The notes: generated by a model not told the origin, from the letters alone. Shown: positions 1 to 11,128, counted from the stretch's first letter. The stretch is DNA of 64,000 nucleotides from Azorinus chamasolen (GCA_963576725.1 OY755252.1:44431552-44495551); one strand, 5' to 3'. Numbers and translations are program-made.

Positions 1-87
1 ATTACAATTTTTGAATGTAACATATTTTTTAATCTGTCATGTTTATGTATTAATGTCTTGTAAATTGTATGCAAATTGAGATGCTAA

Positions 88-88
<1 letters not shown>

Positions 89-120
<32 letters not shown>

Positions 121-128
121 CTATCTAT
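89..128 (+). repeat. TCTA microsatellite, left arm
   Basis: About nine TATC/TCTA units directly follow GAGATGCTAAATC. This arrangement resembles the tetranucleotide tail at the 3' end of some LINEs. The mirrored GATA run in the other arm at 9229-9249 is shorter, so the arms differ in repeat number. Confidence 0.9.
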
Positions 129-238
129 AGTTTCTAACATGGCTAACATTGTCAACCTTCCATATTTCACTATAACTATTTTGCCCATGAATATTCAGTA
201 TTTAATTTTGGAATATATATAGAACAGGGAAAGGGTTA
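120..238 (-). mobile_element. Family A TTAA-flanked MITE fragment (left arm)
   Basis: Sequence related to the non-hairpin half of family A (compare 57970-58110) ends in AGGGAAAGGGTTAA. The hairpin half is absent and the TATC microsatellite stands in its place. The mirrored copy lies at 9114-9232. Both copies therefore predate the inverted duplication. Confidence 0.65.
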
Positions 239-965
239 ATATTAAGTGTTGCATTATGACAACAGATTTGTACTTGTAAATACTAAATAGTGTTTTGTGA
301 TGTTTAAGTTGTTTGAAATCATTTCTACTTTTTCAGATGACAGCCAAGCAGTTCTCCAACTGTTGAAGAAAAATACAATACAATCTGTTCACGGCAAACG
401 GACCAATTAAATTAAATTTAGGTTGTTTTCAGTGAACATTGAAATAAATGATCAACAAACCTTTTAATGCAAAATCATATCCTGATATTGTCCTTGAAAT
501 GTTTTTATAGTGATTAAAAGTTCATTGTGTTAAAAATGGTTGCAACATAAATTCCTTCTTTTATAAGCGTATTCAAACCGTTTTTCATCTGTATAATTTA
601 ATTCGGAATAAATAGAACATTTGAATTAGATCCTCAAATTGGTGTATGAGGTGTTTGATACATACAATTTGTGGCACACTTAATAACCATACAATATCTA
701 TTAGGACACCAGTCATTTCTAGTTCTCAATGTTGTGTAATTAATGCATCACAAATCAGGACAGCACTGCCATCATGTAAATCTTCAAACTGTTCATTTAT
801 TGTCACTGTTTTCCTCCACATTGTCATTTATTTCCAAAGTCATCCCATCTCTATTGCACAGACTGTGTAACCTGGCACAAACAACAAACAATTTTGCTGT
901 TTTTTCTGGGGTAACTTGAAGGAAGCCTCTGGTGTTATGCAAACATCTGAAAATGAAATCAATGA

Positions 966-1150
966 AGTGTGTTTGAAATCTCAGTCTTGGAGACAGGATG
1001 AAGCTTAATGCAGTGTTAAAGTAATACAGAAAGCTCCTCTAGGAGTTTTCTGGATGACTTTCACCCTGCATTAAGCAGTCAACTGCTTTTAAAGTATCTA
1101 ACTTCTCTACTAGAATGATAGAATTCCTCTTAGACAGGTTTTACTGTATT
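966..1150. mobile_element. Family C pogo-like MITE, degenerate (left arm)
   Basis: The core hairpin AGCTTAATGCAG ... CTCCTCTAGGAG ... CTGCATTAAGCAG is followed by a family C end ending in GGTTTTACTGTA. One outer terminus is eroded. The mirrored copy is at 8215-8400. Confidence 0.7.
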
Positions 1151-1639
1151 TCCAAGGAGTTTGACAAGTTGTACGGGCAAGTAGTTACTACCCATCAGAG
1201 CTCATAAAGTCACATGAAAAGACTTTTGATGAACTCTGAAGATATACTTACTTTCTGTTTCATCAACATGTATATAACATTAAATCCTATGAATTTGTCA
1301 ATTTGTCTCTACTAGAATCCCGCTTTAGAGAGGTTTTTATTGTATTTCATACCTGCTTTCAGTTTCTGTTTCATCAACATAACAACAAATAAGTGCAGAC
1401 CTATATCATGAAAATATTTTTGGTTAACTCTGAAGAAATACCCACTTTCTTTTCCCCCCAACATGTATATAACAGTAACTCCCATGCAATTTGTCAATTA
1501 ATTTTCAGTGACATCATAAATGATTTTTCCTTGTTAACTGGAACATCATATATTTAACGCTTTAAACACAAGATACACATGCAATGTTATAATTTGCAAT
1601 CAGTGTAGACCCAGATGTTTGCATTTGGGAATTGGTAAA

Positions 1640-1766
1640 AAGTGTAGATTATGATCTATTAGAATTTTATAAGCAAACAGAGGAAACCTTCTGTATGAGC
1701 AATATTATCTGGGTCTGCTCTATTTGCAAAGACATGGATATGTTTTTGAAAGAAGAAAAGGGTTAA
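1640..1766 (+). mobile_element. Family A MITE fragment (left arm)
   Basis: It contains GCAAACAGAGGA, then ATCTGGGTCTGCTC, and ends AAAAGGGTTAA with a terminal TTAA at 1763-1766. The hairpin arms are decayed. Its mirror in the other arm is 7615-7745. Confidence 0.6.
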
Positions 1767-1844
1767 TACATGGATTTTACACTATATTCAGTGTTTTTGT
1801 TTGATGTTTATTCTAATAACATTTGGTGTCATCAGGTATGGGCT

Positions 1845-2500
1845 ACAATGTCTCAAAAGTATGTCCTTCCACCTATAAATCAGTGTTATTCCACCTTACA
1901 GCAGTCTCATTCCATTTTCCAAATGGCATTTTTATGGGCTTCAATGTCTGAAAAGTATGTCATTCCAACTGTAATCAGTGTCATTCCACCTTACAACAGT
2001 GTCACTCCATTTCCAAAATGGCATATAGGGGCTACAATGCCTCAAAAGTATTATGCTGTAATTAGTGCCATTCCACCGTCAAATTGTCATTCTGTTATAA
2101 AATATATCATTCCACCTATAATCAGTGTCATTCCACCTTCCAACAGTGTCATTCCATTTCCTAAAAGGCATACAGGGTATATAATAATAATTAATGTATC
2201 AAAAGCATGCCATTCCACCTTACAATGTCATTCCATTACCCAAGGGGCATAATTATAGGGACTAATCTGTGTCCTTCCACCTTACAACAGTGTCATTCAA
2301 TTTCCAAATTGGCATATATGGGCTAAAATGTCTCAAAAGTATGCCATTCCAGCTGTAATCAGTGTAATTGATGATTCTACCTTAAACTTTTCATTTTATG
2401 TTCTAAAGTATGTCATTGATTCCACCTATAATAAGTGTCATTCCAACTTACAACATTGTCATGTTATTTCCTAAAGGGCATATAGGGTATATTAAATTGT
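1845..2500 (+). repeat. ATTCCA-rich degenerate tandem repeat (left arm)
   Basis: Phrases such as GTGTCATTCCACCTTACAAC and CATTCCATTTCC alternate with TCTCAAAAGTATG in a decayed unit of very roughly 100 bp. The 160-codon open frame at 1770-2252 is simply a reading of this array, rich in I-P-P-S/Y-N-S-V, and is not supported as a gene. The mirrored array is at 6895-7550. Confidence 0.7.
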
Positions 2501-2535
2501 CATTCTATATTCTAAAGTTTGTTTTTGTTTGTTTG

Positions 2536-2542
2536 TTTTTTT

Positions 2543-2573
<31 letters not shown>

Positions 2574-2578
2574 GGGGG
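2536..2578 (+). repeat. Poly-T/poly-G run
   Basis: About 17 T are followed by about 26 G. The mirrored site in the right arm (6854-6865) has only about 12 C followed by an A-rich stretch. Homopolymers of this length are common sequencing and assembly weak points. Confidence 0.9.
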
Positions 2579-3298
2579 CATGAGTCTCTTCTACTTTTTC
2601 ATTCCACCCAGTTGTTCTGTGTGTGTGCTACCTACCCCGTATATGTCAGATCATAACTTAGCATAACACCTCATTTCTGACAATCATCTGTTGGTGTCAA
2701 AGTATGTCTTACATTATTTTTGGTGGTTGTATAGGGGGATCGGGGTAGGTAGCACGCGCCAAACACCTGTAATTCCACCTTGTAACAAACCGAATTACAA
2801 CGGACCATTTATTGTAGAAAATTATTACCTTTCATTCCATTTTCATTTGTCACCCCCCCCCCCCCCCCTCTTCGACACACCATGCGTAAGTGCTCCTTCA
2901 CTATAGAATTCTGATTTTGCAAGGAATTGCAATGTGATCAGCAGCTACAAATAAACAATACAAATGATGACAGCAGAACTAATTATTCTTACCGTTGATC
3001 CTATTTCATTTCGCCAATGCTGGAAATATACTACTAGCTGCGTTCACCACTTTTACATAATTTGTAAGTGCTACTTAAATATATAAATAACAAAGAGCCA
3101 CAAACAAATAAATATATCAGTGGGTTTTTTATGGATGGGGTAGCTGATTCATGGCATGATGAGTTTACAAATCCTTTATCCATATTCCTAAATCCAATGA
3201 CCTTGATGTAGGTGTTACTCCAGAGCATCGAAATTCATTGGTTACAGTAAAGTTAAATGATTTTACACGCCTAAATAAGCACGTTTGATTTATAAACA

Positions 3299-3635
3299 GA
3301 TATTTACATTCGCCCTGCAACGTCCTTATATAACCTTATTCTAAAAAGAAAGTTGCATTTTCCCATGAACGTTCATTTCAATACCGGCAACGACCTAGAT
3401 AGCGGCTATTACGTGACCGGTATATAATATTTAAAAATCCGTTGAAATATAAGAAATACAATGGAATATAAATATAAGAAATAAATGACGTGCTCCCGGT
3501 GTTCATGAGGTTATGCAACGCATAGCTTTACGAGCAAAGATTCACGTGAAGCCCTTCGGGCTTCACTAACTTTGCTCGTAAAGCTATGCGTTGCATAACC
3601 TCATGAACACCGGAAGCACGTCATTCATTTCTTAA
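3299..3635. mobile_element. Insertion private to the left arm, hairpin-ended
   Basis: The right arm reads straight from TTTATAAACA into AATGTTAACTTATG (reverse complement of 6090-6125), while the left arm has about 335 extra bases between those words. The last 158 bases (3476-3633) form an almost perfect hairpin, with arms running from AAGAAATAAATGACGTGC to its complement. The tip GTGAAGCCCTTCGGGCTTCAC-like segment is itself palindromic. No clear target-site duplication was found. Family unknown. Confidence 0.6.
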
Positions 3636-3903
3636 ATGTTAACTTATGAAGGCCAAGGTCGTAAGAGAAGGGGAATAACCAAGTTAAGCACAGTTGGCTA
3701 TCTGTACGTATACACGTGAAAAATACAACGATGATATAATTATTCTGCAAAGTAAAGAATAAACAAAACAAATAAACAAACCTTGGTCAGTGAAGAAAGT
3801 GCGTGGTTTCTATGGGTTTTGGGCTCTACTACATGTACATTTGCAATAAGCCCGTGAACTTGTTCAATATGTTCAGAAGATAGTCGGCAGTAGGCCTACT
3901 TAC

Positions 3904-3985
3904 CGACTATCTCTTTCTCGGCGAGATCATTCAGTAATTGCGGTCTTTCTCAAAATAATTGACGAGGTGACAGAGAGGCTGCCAT
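3904..3985 (-). pseudogene. Left-arm copy of a short exon-like segment
   Basis: This is the mirror of 4963-5047. Read on the minus strand it opens ATG GCA GCC TCT and keeps the GTAAGT-type boundary. It is 3 bases shorter, an in-frame difference, and has TGA where the other arm has GGA. If the right-arm segment was ever coding, this copy is dead. Confidence 0.2.
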
Positions 3986-4059
3986 ATTTCCGCGTTAAAG
4001 GTACTATTTTTAGACACATCGGCCGCTTACATCCAAGACTTTAATTAAAATAAGTATGC

Positions 4060-4205
4060 TCAGCTGAGTCTGTGCTCAGCGTAGGTTTATAAGCAGCGTT
4101 TGAGTTTGAAACTCAGGGGAACACAACTCAAGCAGTTGAGTACGATTTCAAGGTGAGTCTGAGATCGTACTCAGGAAAGTGTTATAAGCACGGGGCCTGA
4201 TCTTT
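4060..4205 (+). repeat. Inner end of left arm, CTCAGACTC-type hairpin family I
   Basis: This innermost piece contains GAGTCTGAGATCGTACTCAG and ends GTTATAAGCACGGGGCC. The same vocabulary (TTATAAA or TTATTAAAG plus CTCAGACTC) bounds the elements at 23564-23972 and 47619-47778. The innermost 145 bp of the giant repeat may therefore be one family I element whose two halves flank the spacer. Confidence 0.5.
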
Positions 4206-4743
4206 TTAACAAGTTCCAACTTGTTCGAGAATGACCTCAGATTGAAGCAGAACGTCTTATAATCTCGCTTCTCGGTCTCTTTTGCTTGAGAATTAGCCTA
4301 TCCCTGAAACGTCCTTGACGTTTGGACTATTTCTGCTTGATACATATCTTCGACCTTTATCCCGCTTGATCTTCAACGTTTCCTGTTTGAGATTAAGATG
4401 TTAACCACCGAACAACAGAGCAATACATTACAAGGTACAATTGTACTGATATACACAGTGTATTCAGCCTCAGGGGTTGCCTCTATATGATACCTTTTCC
4501 CGTCAAATAAATTCCGTTTCGTAAGATTATCATCTGCTTCAGACGTTTCTTAATTTTCCTAAAACGATATTCAGAATACATATAATGTCAAACAGCTTTT
4601 ACAGTGATGACTGGGTGCCGAGTGAGTCGGCGTCTCATTTTGATCCAAACTGTTTACAAAATGTTCATGGACTCGCCTATGGAGATGGAAGTATTAAACC
4701 TTATCATGCTAAGCGCGAACTGACTCGCATTTGCAAACAGCTT
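4206..4743. other. Spacer of the giant inverted repeat
   Basis: Non-palindromic loop of about 540 bp between the two arms. An open frame of 71 codons (4585-4800) starts here and ends inside the right arm. Its sequence (starting MSNSFYSDDWVPSES) matches no family I recognise, and I see no supporting splice or promoter structure. No transposase-like motif is visible. Confidence 0.6.
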
Positions 4744-4962
4744 GGATCCTGGCCCCGTGTTTATAAAACTTTCCTGAGTACAATCTCAGACTCCGCTTGA
4801 AATCGTACTCAACTGCTTGAGTTGTGCTCCCCTGAGTTTCAAACTCAAACGCTGCTTATAAACCTACGCTGAGCACAGACTCAGCTGAGCATACTTATTT
4901 TAATTAATGTTTTGGATGTAAGCGGCCGATGTGTCTAAAAATAGTATTTTTAACGCGGAAAT

Positions 4963-5047
4963 ATGGCAGCCTCTCTGTCGCCTCGTCAGTTTTTTGGAGA
5001 AAGACCGCAAAATTTACTGAATGATCTCGCCGAGAAAGAGATAGTCG
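4963..5047 (+). other. Weak candidate first exon in right arm
   Basis: ATG at 4963 has A at -3 and G at +4. It opens 28 codons (starting MAASLSPRQFFGERP) and runs into GTAAGT at 5048. A pyrimidine-rich stretch followed by TTTGCAG ends at 5203. Joining to that acceptor gives GAA then TAA, so the obvious splice terminates at once and another acceptor would be needed. Composition is more protein-like than the surroundings, but no homology is recognised. Confidence 0.2.
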
Positions 5048-5231
5048 GTAAGTAGGCCTACTGCCAACTATCTTCTGAACATATTGAACAAGTTTACGGG
5101 CTTATTGCATAAGTAGTAGATCTAGAGCCCAAAACCCATTCTATAACCACGCACTTTCTTCACTGACCAAGGTTTGTTTATTTGTTTTTTCTTTACTTTG
5201 CAGAATAATTATATTATTAAGAGGTTATAAT

Positions 5232-5348
5232 ATGGCCTAGGTGTGCCTTCTGGCCATAATGGCACACCTGGTCCCATAATAGCCCGAGGGCTTTAGCCCG
5301 AGGGCTATTGTGACACCAGGTGTGTCATTATGGCACACACAGGCCATA
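5232..5348. repeat. Long imperfect hairpin
   Basis: The arms start TATGGCCTAGGTGTGCC and end TGGCACACACAGGCCATA. The inner stem CATAATAGCCCGAGGG pairs with CCCGAGGGCTATTGTG. It sits at the start of the right-arm insertion. Confidence 0.75.
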
Positions 5349-5509
5349 GTTTGACCTTTTTATTGAATACCTTACATATTTTACTAGATAGATCTATATG
5401 CCACCTATTCATTTCAACACAATCTAGATCTAGATCTACCATCCCAACAAACCACAGAAATAGATCTAGAGGTCTATAAATTTACAAAAATAAGGAAGGA
5501 ATAGTTATA

Positions 5510-5585
5510 CTTTCATGGGGATTCGAATCCCCGTCGAAAAATATGTAGTCCGACGTAATAACCACTAACACTAATATAACGATGA
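5510..5585 (-). other. tRNA-like (A-box/B-box) block, probably SINE head
   Basis: On the minus strand GTTAGTGGTTATTACG resembles an RNA polymerase III A box and GGGGATTCGAATCCCC is a perfect T-arm with B box. GTTATAT and GTATAAC could pair as an acceptor stem, but six extra bases separate the T-arm from it and no good anticodon arm forms. A pseudo-tRNA or SINE promoter fits better than a tRNA gene. Confidence 0.45.
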
Positions 5586-6894
5586 CTTTACTTTTGACTA
5601 GACTCTACACTGTTTTAACTTATAAAATATGTTTGAGAACTTCCGATGGATGACGTGAAATTATGACGTCACAACTGTCATTTTTGAATAACATAAACAA
5701 AGTTAGGTAGTACCGATCGATACAAACAAATTGATGTTTAATAGAATTTTACGATTGTATATAAACTTTACAGATTTCCAGATCTAGAATACGATTTGAC
5801 AACGACATCAAACCCCTTTCTCCGGCCATGTTTGAATAGATCTAGATCTAGAGCTATATTGCTAACATCAACGCATTGCACGTGAAAAAGATCGTGGACC
5901 GATTATGGATAATCGGCCCGCCGGGCCATTATGGCTTGGTCACATGACTCCGTAATGACAGTTTTCTACGGCAATTTTGTTACTATTTATAGTAAGGGTA
6001 TTCAATAACGTTTTATTTTTCACGTGTATCCGTACAGATAGCCAACTGTGCTTAACTTGGTTATTCCCCTTCTCTTACGACCTTGGCCTTCATAAGTTAA
6101 CATTTGTTTATAAATCAAACGTGCTTATTAGACGTGTAAAATCATTTAACTGTACTGTAACCAATGAATTTCGATGCTCAGGAGTAACACCTACATCAAG
6201 ATGATTAGATTTAGATCTATATTTGTGGATTTAGGAATATGGATATAGGATTTGTTAACGCATCATGCCATGAATCAACTACCCCATCCATCAAAAACCC
6301 ACTGATATATTTATTTGTTTGTGGCTCTTTGTTATTTATAATTAAGTAGCACTTACAAATTTTGTAAAAGTGGTGAATGCAGCTAGTAGATCTAGTATAT
6401 TTCCAGCTTTGGAGAAATGAAATAGGATCCACGGTAAGAATAATTAGTTCTGCTGTCATCATTTGTATTGTTTATTTGTAGCTGTTGATCACATTGCAAT
6501 TCCTTGCAAAATCAGAATTCTATAGTGAAGGAGCACTTACGCATGGTGTGTCGAAGAGGGGGGTGACAATTGAAAATGGAATGACAGGTAATAATTTTCT
6601 ACAATAAATGGTCCGTTGTAATTCGGTTTGTTACAAGGTGGAATTACAGGTGTTTGGCGCGTGCTACCTACCCCCAGTCCCCCTATTCACCCCCCCCCCC
6701 CAAAAAAAATAATGATGTAAGACTCTATGATATACTTTGACACCAACAGATGTTTGTCAGAAACTATTTGTTATGACATATACGGGGTAGGTAGCACACA
6801 CGCAGAACAACTGGGTGGAATGAAAAAGTAGAAGAGACGCAGTCATCATATTTCCCCCCCCCCCCTAAAAAAAATAAAAATAATAAAATAATCC

Positions 6895-7550
6895 TTTACA
6901 ATATAGAATGACAATTTAATATACCCTATATGCCCTTTAGAAATAGAATGACACTGTTGTAAGTTGGAATGACACTAATTATAGGTGGAATCAATGACAT
7001 ACTTTAGAACATAAAATGAAAAGTTTAAGGTGGAATCATCAATTACACTGATTACAGCTGGAATGGCATACATTTGAGACATTTTAGCCCTTATATGCCA
7101 ATTTGGAAATTGAATGACACTGTTGTAAGGTGGAATGACACAGATTAGTCCCTATAATTATGCCCCTTGGGTAATGGAATGACATTGTAAGGTGGAATGA
7201 CATACTTTTGATACATTAATTATTATTATATACCCTGTATGCCTTTTAGGAAATGGAATGACACTGTTGGAAGGTGGAATGACATATTTTATAACATAAT
7301 GACAATTTGACGGTGGAATGACACTAATTACAACTGGAATGACATAATACTTTTGAGGCATTGTAGCCCCTATATGCCATTTTGGAAATGGGGTGACACT
7401 ATGACACTGATTACAGTTGGAATGACATACTTTTCAGACATTGTAGCCCCTAGATATGCCATTTGGAAAATGGAATGAGACTGCTGTAAGGTGGAATTAC
7501 ACTGATTTATAGGTGGAAGGACATACTTTTGAGACATTGTAGCCTACACC
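6895..7550 (-). repeat. ATTCCA-rich degenerate tandem repeat (right arm)
   Basis: Mirror of 1845-2500, reading GGAATGACACTGTTGTAAGG and close variants. Several indels distinguish it from the left array, including a shortened GGGGTGACACTATGACAC section near 7390. Confidence 0.7.
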
Positions 7551-8214
7551 TGATGACACCAAATGTTATTAGAATGAACATAAAAACCACTGAATATAGT
7601 GTAAAATCCATGTATTAACCCTTTTCTTCATTCAAATGCCTATGCATGTCTTTGCAAATAGAGTAGACCCAGATAATATTGCTCATACAGAGGGTTTCCT
7701 CTGTTTGCTTATGAAATTCTAATAGATCAAAATCTACACTTTTTACCAATTCCCAAATGCATTCATCTGGGTCTAGACTGCAAATAACATTGCATGTGTA
7801 TCTTGTGTTTAAAGCATTTAATATTTGATGTTCCAGTTAACAAGGAAATTTCATTTCACTGAAAATTAATTGACAAATTGCATGGGAGTTACTGTTATAT
7901 ACATGTTGGGGAAACAGAAAGTGGGTATTTCTTCAGAGTTAACCAAAAATATTTTCATGATATAGGTCTGCACTTATTTGTTGTTATGTTGATGAAACAG
8001 AAACTGAAAGCAGGTATGCAATACAATATAACCTCTCTAAAGCGGGATTCTAGTAGAGACAAATTGACAAATTCATAGGATTTAATGTTATATACATGTT
8101 GATGAATCAGAAAGTAAGTATATCTTCAGAGTTCATCAAATGTCTTTTCATGTGACTTTATGAGGTCTGAAGGGTAGTAATTACTTGCCTGTACAACTTG
8201 TCAAACTCCTTGGA

Positions 8215-8400
8215 AATACAGTAAAACCTGTCTAAGAGGAATTATATCATTCTAGTAGATAATTTAGATACTTTAAAAGCAGTTGACTGCTTAATGCAGA
8301 GTGAAAGTCATCCAGAAAACTCCTAGAGGAGCTTTCTGTATTATTTTAACACTGCATTAAGCTTCTGTCTCCAAGACTGAGATTTCAAACACACTTCAAT
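8215..8400. mobile_element. Family C pogo-like MITE, degenerate (right arm)
   Basis: Mirror of the copy at 966-1150. It has ACAGTAAAACCTGTC near 8219, then the GCTTAATGCAG hairpin around CTCCTAGAGGAG. The terminal ACAGTAAAACC suits the TA-flanked family C. Confidence 0.7.
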
Positions 8401-9113
8401 GATTTTATTTTCAGATGTTTGCATAACACCAGAGGCTTCCTTCAAGTTACCCCAGAAAAAAACAGCAGAATTGTTTGTTGTTTATGCCAAGTTACACAGC
8501 CTGTGCAATAGAGATGGGATGATTTTGGAAATAAATGACAATGTGGAGGAAAACAGTGACAATAAATGAAGAGTTTGAAGATTTATATGATGGCAGTGCT
8601 GTCATGATTTGTGATGCATTATTTGCACAATATTGAGAACTAGAAATGACTGGTGTCCTAATAGATATTGTCTGGTTATTAAGTGTGCCACAGTTTGTAT
8701 GTGTCAAACACCTCATACACCAATTTGAGGATCTGATTAAAATTTTCTCTTTATTCAGAATTAAACTATACAGATGAAAAAACGGTTTGAATACGCTTAT
8801 AAAGGAAGGAATTTATGTTGCAACCATTTTTAACACAATGAACTTTTAATCACTATAAAAGCATTTCAAGGACAATATCAGGATATGATTTTGCACCAAA
8901 GGTTCGTTGATCATTTATTTCAATGTTCACTGAAAACAACCTAAATTTATTTTAATTGGTCCGTTTGCCTCGAACAGATTGTATTGTATTTTTACTTCAA
9001 CAGTTGAAGAACTGCTTGGCTATCATCTGAAAAAATAGAAATGAATTCAAAAAACTTAAACATCACAAAACACTATTTACAAGTACAAATATGTTGTCAT
9101 AATGCAACACTTA

Positions 9114-9249
9114 ATATTAACCCTTTCCCTGTTCTATATATATTCCAAAATTAAATACTGAATATTCATGGACAAAATAGTTATAGTGAAACATGGAAGG
9201 TTGACAATGTTAGCCATGTTAGAAACTATAGATAGATAGATAGATAGAT
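9114..9249 (+). mobile_element. Family A fragment and GATA microsatellite (right arm)
   Basis: TTAACCCTTTCCCTG begins at about 9118, and the fragment runs into GATAGATAGATAG at 9229-9249. It mirrors 89-238. Confidence 0.65.
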
Positions 9250-9340
9250 TTATTTAGCATCTCAATTTGCAAACGATTTACAAGATATTAATACATAAAC
9301 ATGACAGATTTAAAAATATGGTACATTCAAAAATTGTAAT

Positions 9341-9680
9341 GATTTCTATATCGAGGGATGTATAGGAGTTACAATAGTTTTGCACCAAGCCCTCGATATA
9401 ACTATTTACATATTACATAGAAGCAAATTTTAATCAGTTATATTAAAATATTACAATAGTGTAGTTCGACCCAATAAGATGGTATAATATGTTAAAATGA
9501 TGATGATAAAAACAATTAGATCTAAGTTGACTTTGATCATGACTTGGAAGAGTATGCCGATGCTGGGAAAGCCCAGAAAAGTCTGAAGACTTATTTCCAC
9601 AGGGGTCCCGAAATTAGAAGAAATATTTAAAATATCTTAGAAAAAACTAAAGCAACAGTTACAGATGATTATGTGATCTA
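9341..9680. other. Unassigned DNA just outside the giant repeat
   Basis: No gene seen. A small inverted pair TATATCGAGGG (about 9348) and CCCTCGATATA (about 9392) encloses about 35 bp. Whether the arm homology continues past 9340 cannot be judged because the left flank is off the window. Confidence 0.4.
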
Positions 9681-9776
9681 TTAAATTCCAGAAGCAAACA
9701 GAGCAGACCATGACCAGACATCTCCTACTATGTTTTGCAAATGTGTTAAAGGTGTTTGTATGAAGGAAATGGTTAA
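9681..9776 (+). mobile_element. Family A MITE fragment
   Basis: AGCAAACAGAGCAGACC starts a decayed hairpin. The fragment ends GAAGGAAATGGTTAA with TTAA at about 9773-9776. Confidence 0.5.
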
Positions 9777-11128
9777 TCTGTATTTAGCTGTCACCTATAA
9801 AATAGAATGAAAAGAGAAATATAAATTGACATGACAGGTATGCCTATGGACTAGCCTTAACCCGTTGAATAATTAAAACTGGTCCCTACCTTGATGAATA
9901 TTAACTAGACAAAGATACACTGTTTGCAAAGCCTTATATATACAGTACTGAGAAATGATTATGAAATACCCCACCACACCACAAATTGATGTATGCTATT
10001 TATTGAACTGTTCCTTTAGAGAGTTTTTTTTCAATTAAACACCTTAGTAAAAATGTAATAGTTTAAATAATTCAAATATTAGACTACCCATGTGTTAACT
10101 GTCTGATCTGGGTCTTATCTGTTTGTAAAAGTGAGAAAATGAATTGCTATTAGTTCAGTGGCTGAGAATATGTTTTGAAACTTACCATTGATGGCCAAAA
10201 AAGTGTCACAACCTCCAAAACCGGTCACTGCTGCCTCACCAATCACCTCTAACAACTACAATGAAGATGTGTTTTATACCTCAGTGTTTATTAACAAGAA
10301 TGTTGAATTTAATAATTATCTGAACAAATGTGTAAAGTTCAGCTCACTGCTACTGATTTCAAATAAAATATATTAGATCTATATAGATATCAATTTTGAG
10401 CAATCGTTGTCTTGATTATTTGATTGCAATTCTTTAAATAATGCACATTTCATGAAAGTCCAACATTAAGCAGAACTGTGTGACAGAAAAATATAGCAGT
10501 TGGTTTCGGATTGTTTATGAGTGCATGAGACGGTCTTTTTGTAATCAGGGTTCCACATTGATAAATTGCAGTCTGCATTGAACCAGGGTTTTTTAAAAAA
10601 TGAGTCCCCAGTGATCAGATACTATGATTTTTAAGCGGTAAACGTTGTCCTCATTTAAATTATAAACGATCGTTAGCAAAAAGTAATATTTTGTTTTTCA
10701 AACTTTACCTGCTCGTTGTCTCCAAGCAAGTTGAATCATTCTCCTTTGCGGTTAAACATATTGACAGCCTACCCTCGAAAGACTGCCCTTAACTCCGCAA
10801 ACTGCTCAGTCGACCAATTTTATTTTCTCGGTTTCTTGCAGTTTTCCATTGTGAACGATATGCATACAGCATATTTGATTGTTTACATATGACAGGTGCT
10901 TGCGTCATGAACGTACTACCTCCATTTGAAGAGTTAACTTAAGCATTATTCTTACGTATACGCATATTTCGCAAGTTACAAAAGTTTAGTAAAACGGGTT
11001 CACGAAAATCGTTAATCTGAACGTAGTCGTAAACTTACGACGAAAGTCACGCAAAAACTTACGAATTGCTAATTGAGCTAAAACGGGTATGCATTGAGTC
11101 TCAAATTGAGACTTCCCAATACCAGGGA
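9777..11128. other. AT-rich DNA, no gene recognised
   Basis: Only short open frames (for example 62 codons at 10188-10376, no recognised family) and no repeat clear enough to assign. AGATCTATATAGATA near 10375 is a small palindrome. Confidence 0.4.

Larger units (their letters stand above)
1..4205 (+). repeat. Left arm of giant inverted repeat
   Basis: The arm matches the reverse complement of 4744-9340. Position 1 pairs with about 9340, and the inner ends meet at CACGGGGCC (about 4196-4204) and GGCCCCGTG (about 4751-4759). Blocks 1-3298, 3636-3735 and 3736-4205 pair with 6108-9340, 6005-6107 and 4744-5217. Scattered substitutions and small indels separate the arms. The outer end continues beyond the window, so the total length is unknown. 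Nested MITE pieces, a microsatellite and the ATTCCA-rich repeats lie inside and are mirrored in the other arm. Confidence 0.9.
5218..6004. mobile_element. Insertion private to the right arm, with hairpin and tRNA-like block
   Basis: About 790 bp interrupt the right arm between ATAATTATATTA and ACGTTTTATTTTTCACGTG. The left arm lacks them. The segment begins with a long hairpin (5232-5348) whose tip is CCCGAGGGCTTTAGCCCGAG, and contains a tRNA-like block (5510-5585). TATTGAATACCTTA (5365) and TAAGGGTATTCAATA (5992) form a further inverted pair. It is AGATCT/CTAGATCT-rich. Possibly a composite non-autonomous element; no coding sequence recognised. Confidence 0.55.
4744..9340 (-). repeat. Right arm of giant inverted repeat
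   Basis: Reverse complement of 1-4205 with substitutions throughout, plus an insertion at about 5218-6004 and without the left-arm insertion. It carries mirrored copies of the family A and C fragments, the ATTCCA array (6895-7550) and the GATA microsatellite (9229-9249). Independent insertions and many point differences suggest an old duplication, not a recent copy. Confidence 0.9.

Noticed and set aside
1770..2252. 160-codon frame with I-P-P-S-N-S-V repeats
   Set aside because: It is the ATTCCA tandem array; the mirrored copy in the other arm has stops and indels.
5510..5585. Functional tRNA gene
   Set aside because: The T-arm is perfect but spacing to the acceptor stem and the anticodon arm are wrong; better as a SINE head or pseudo-tRNA.
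1..9340. Giant inverted repeat as a pure read-through (hairpin adaptor) artefact
   Set aside because: Arms differ by many substitutions, microsatellite length and two large private insertions. Not fully excluded without reads.
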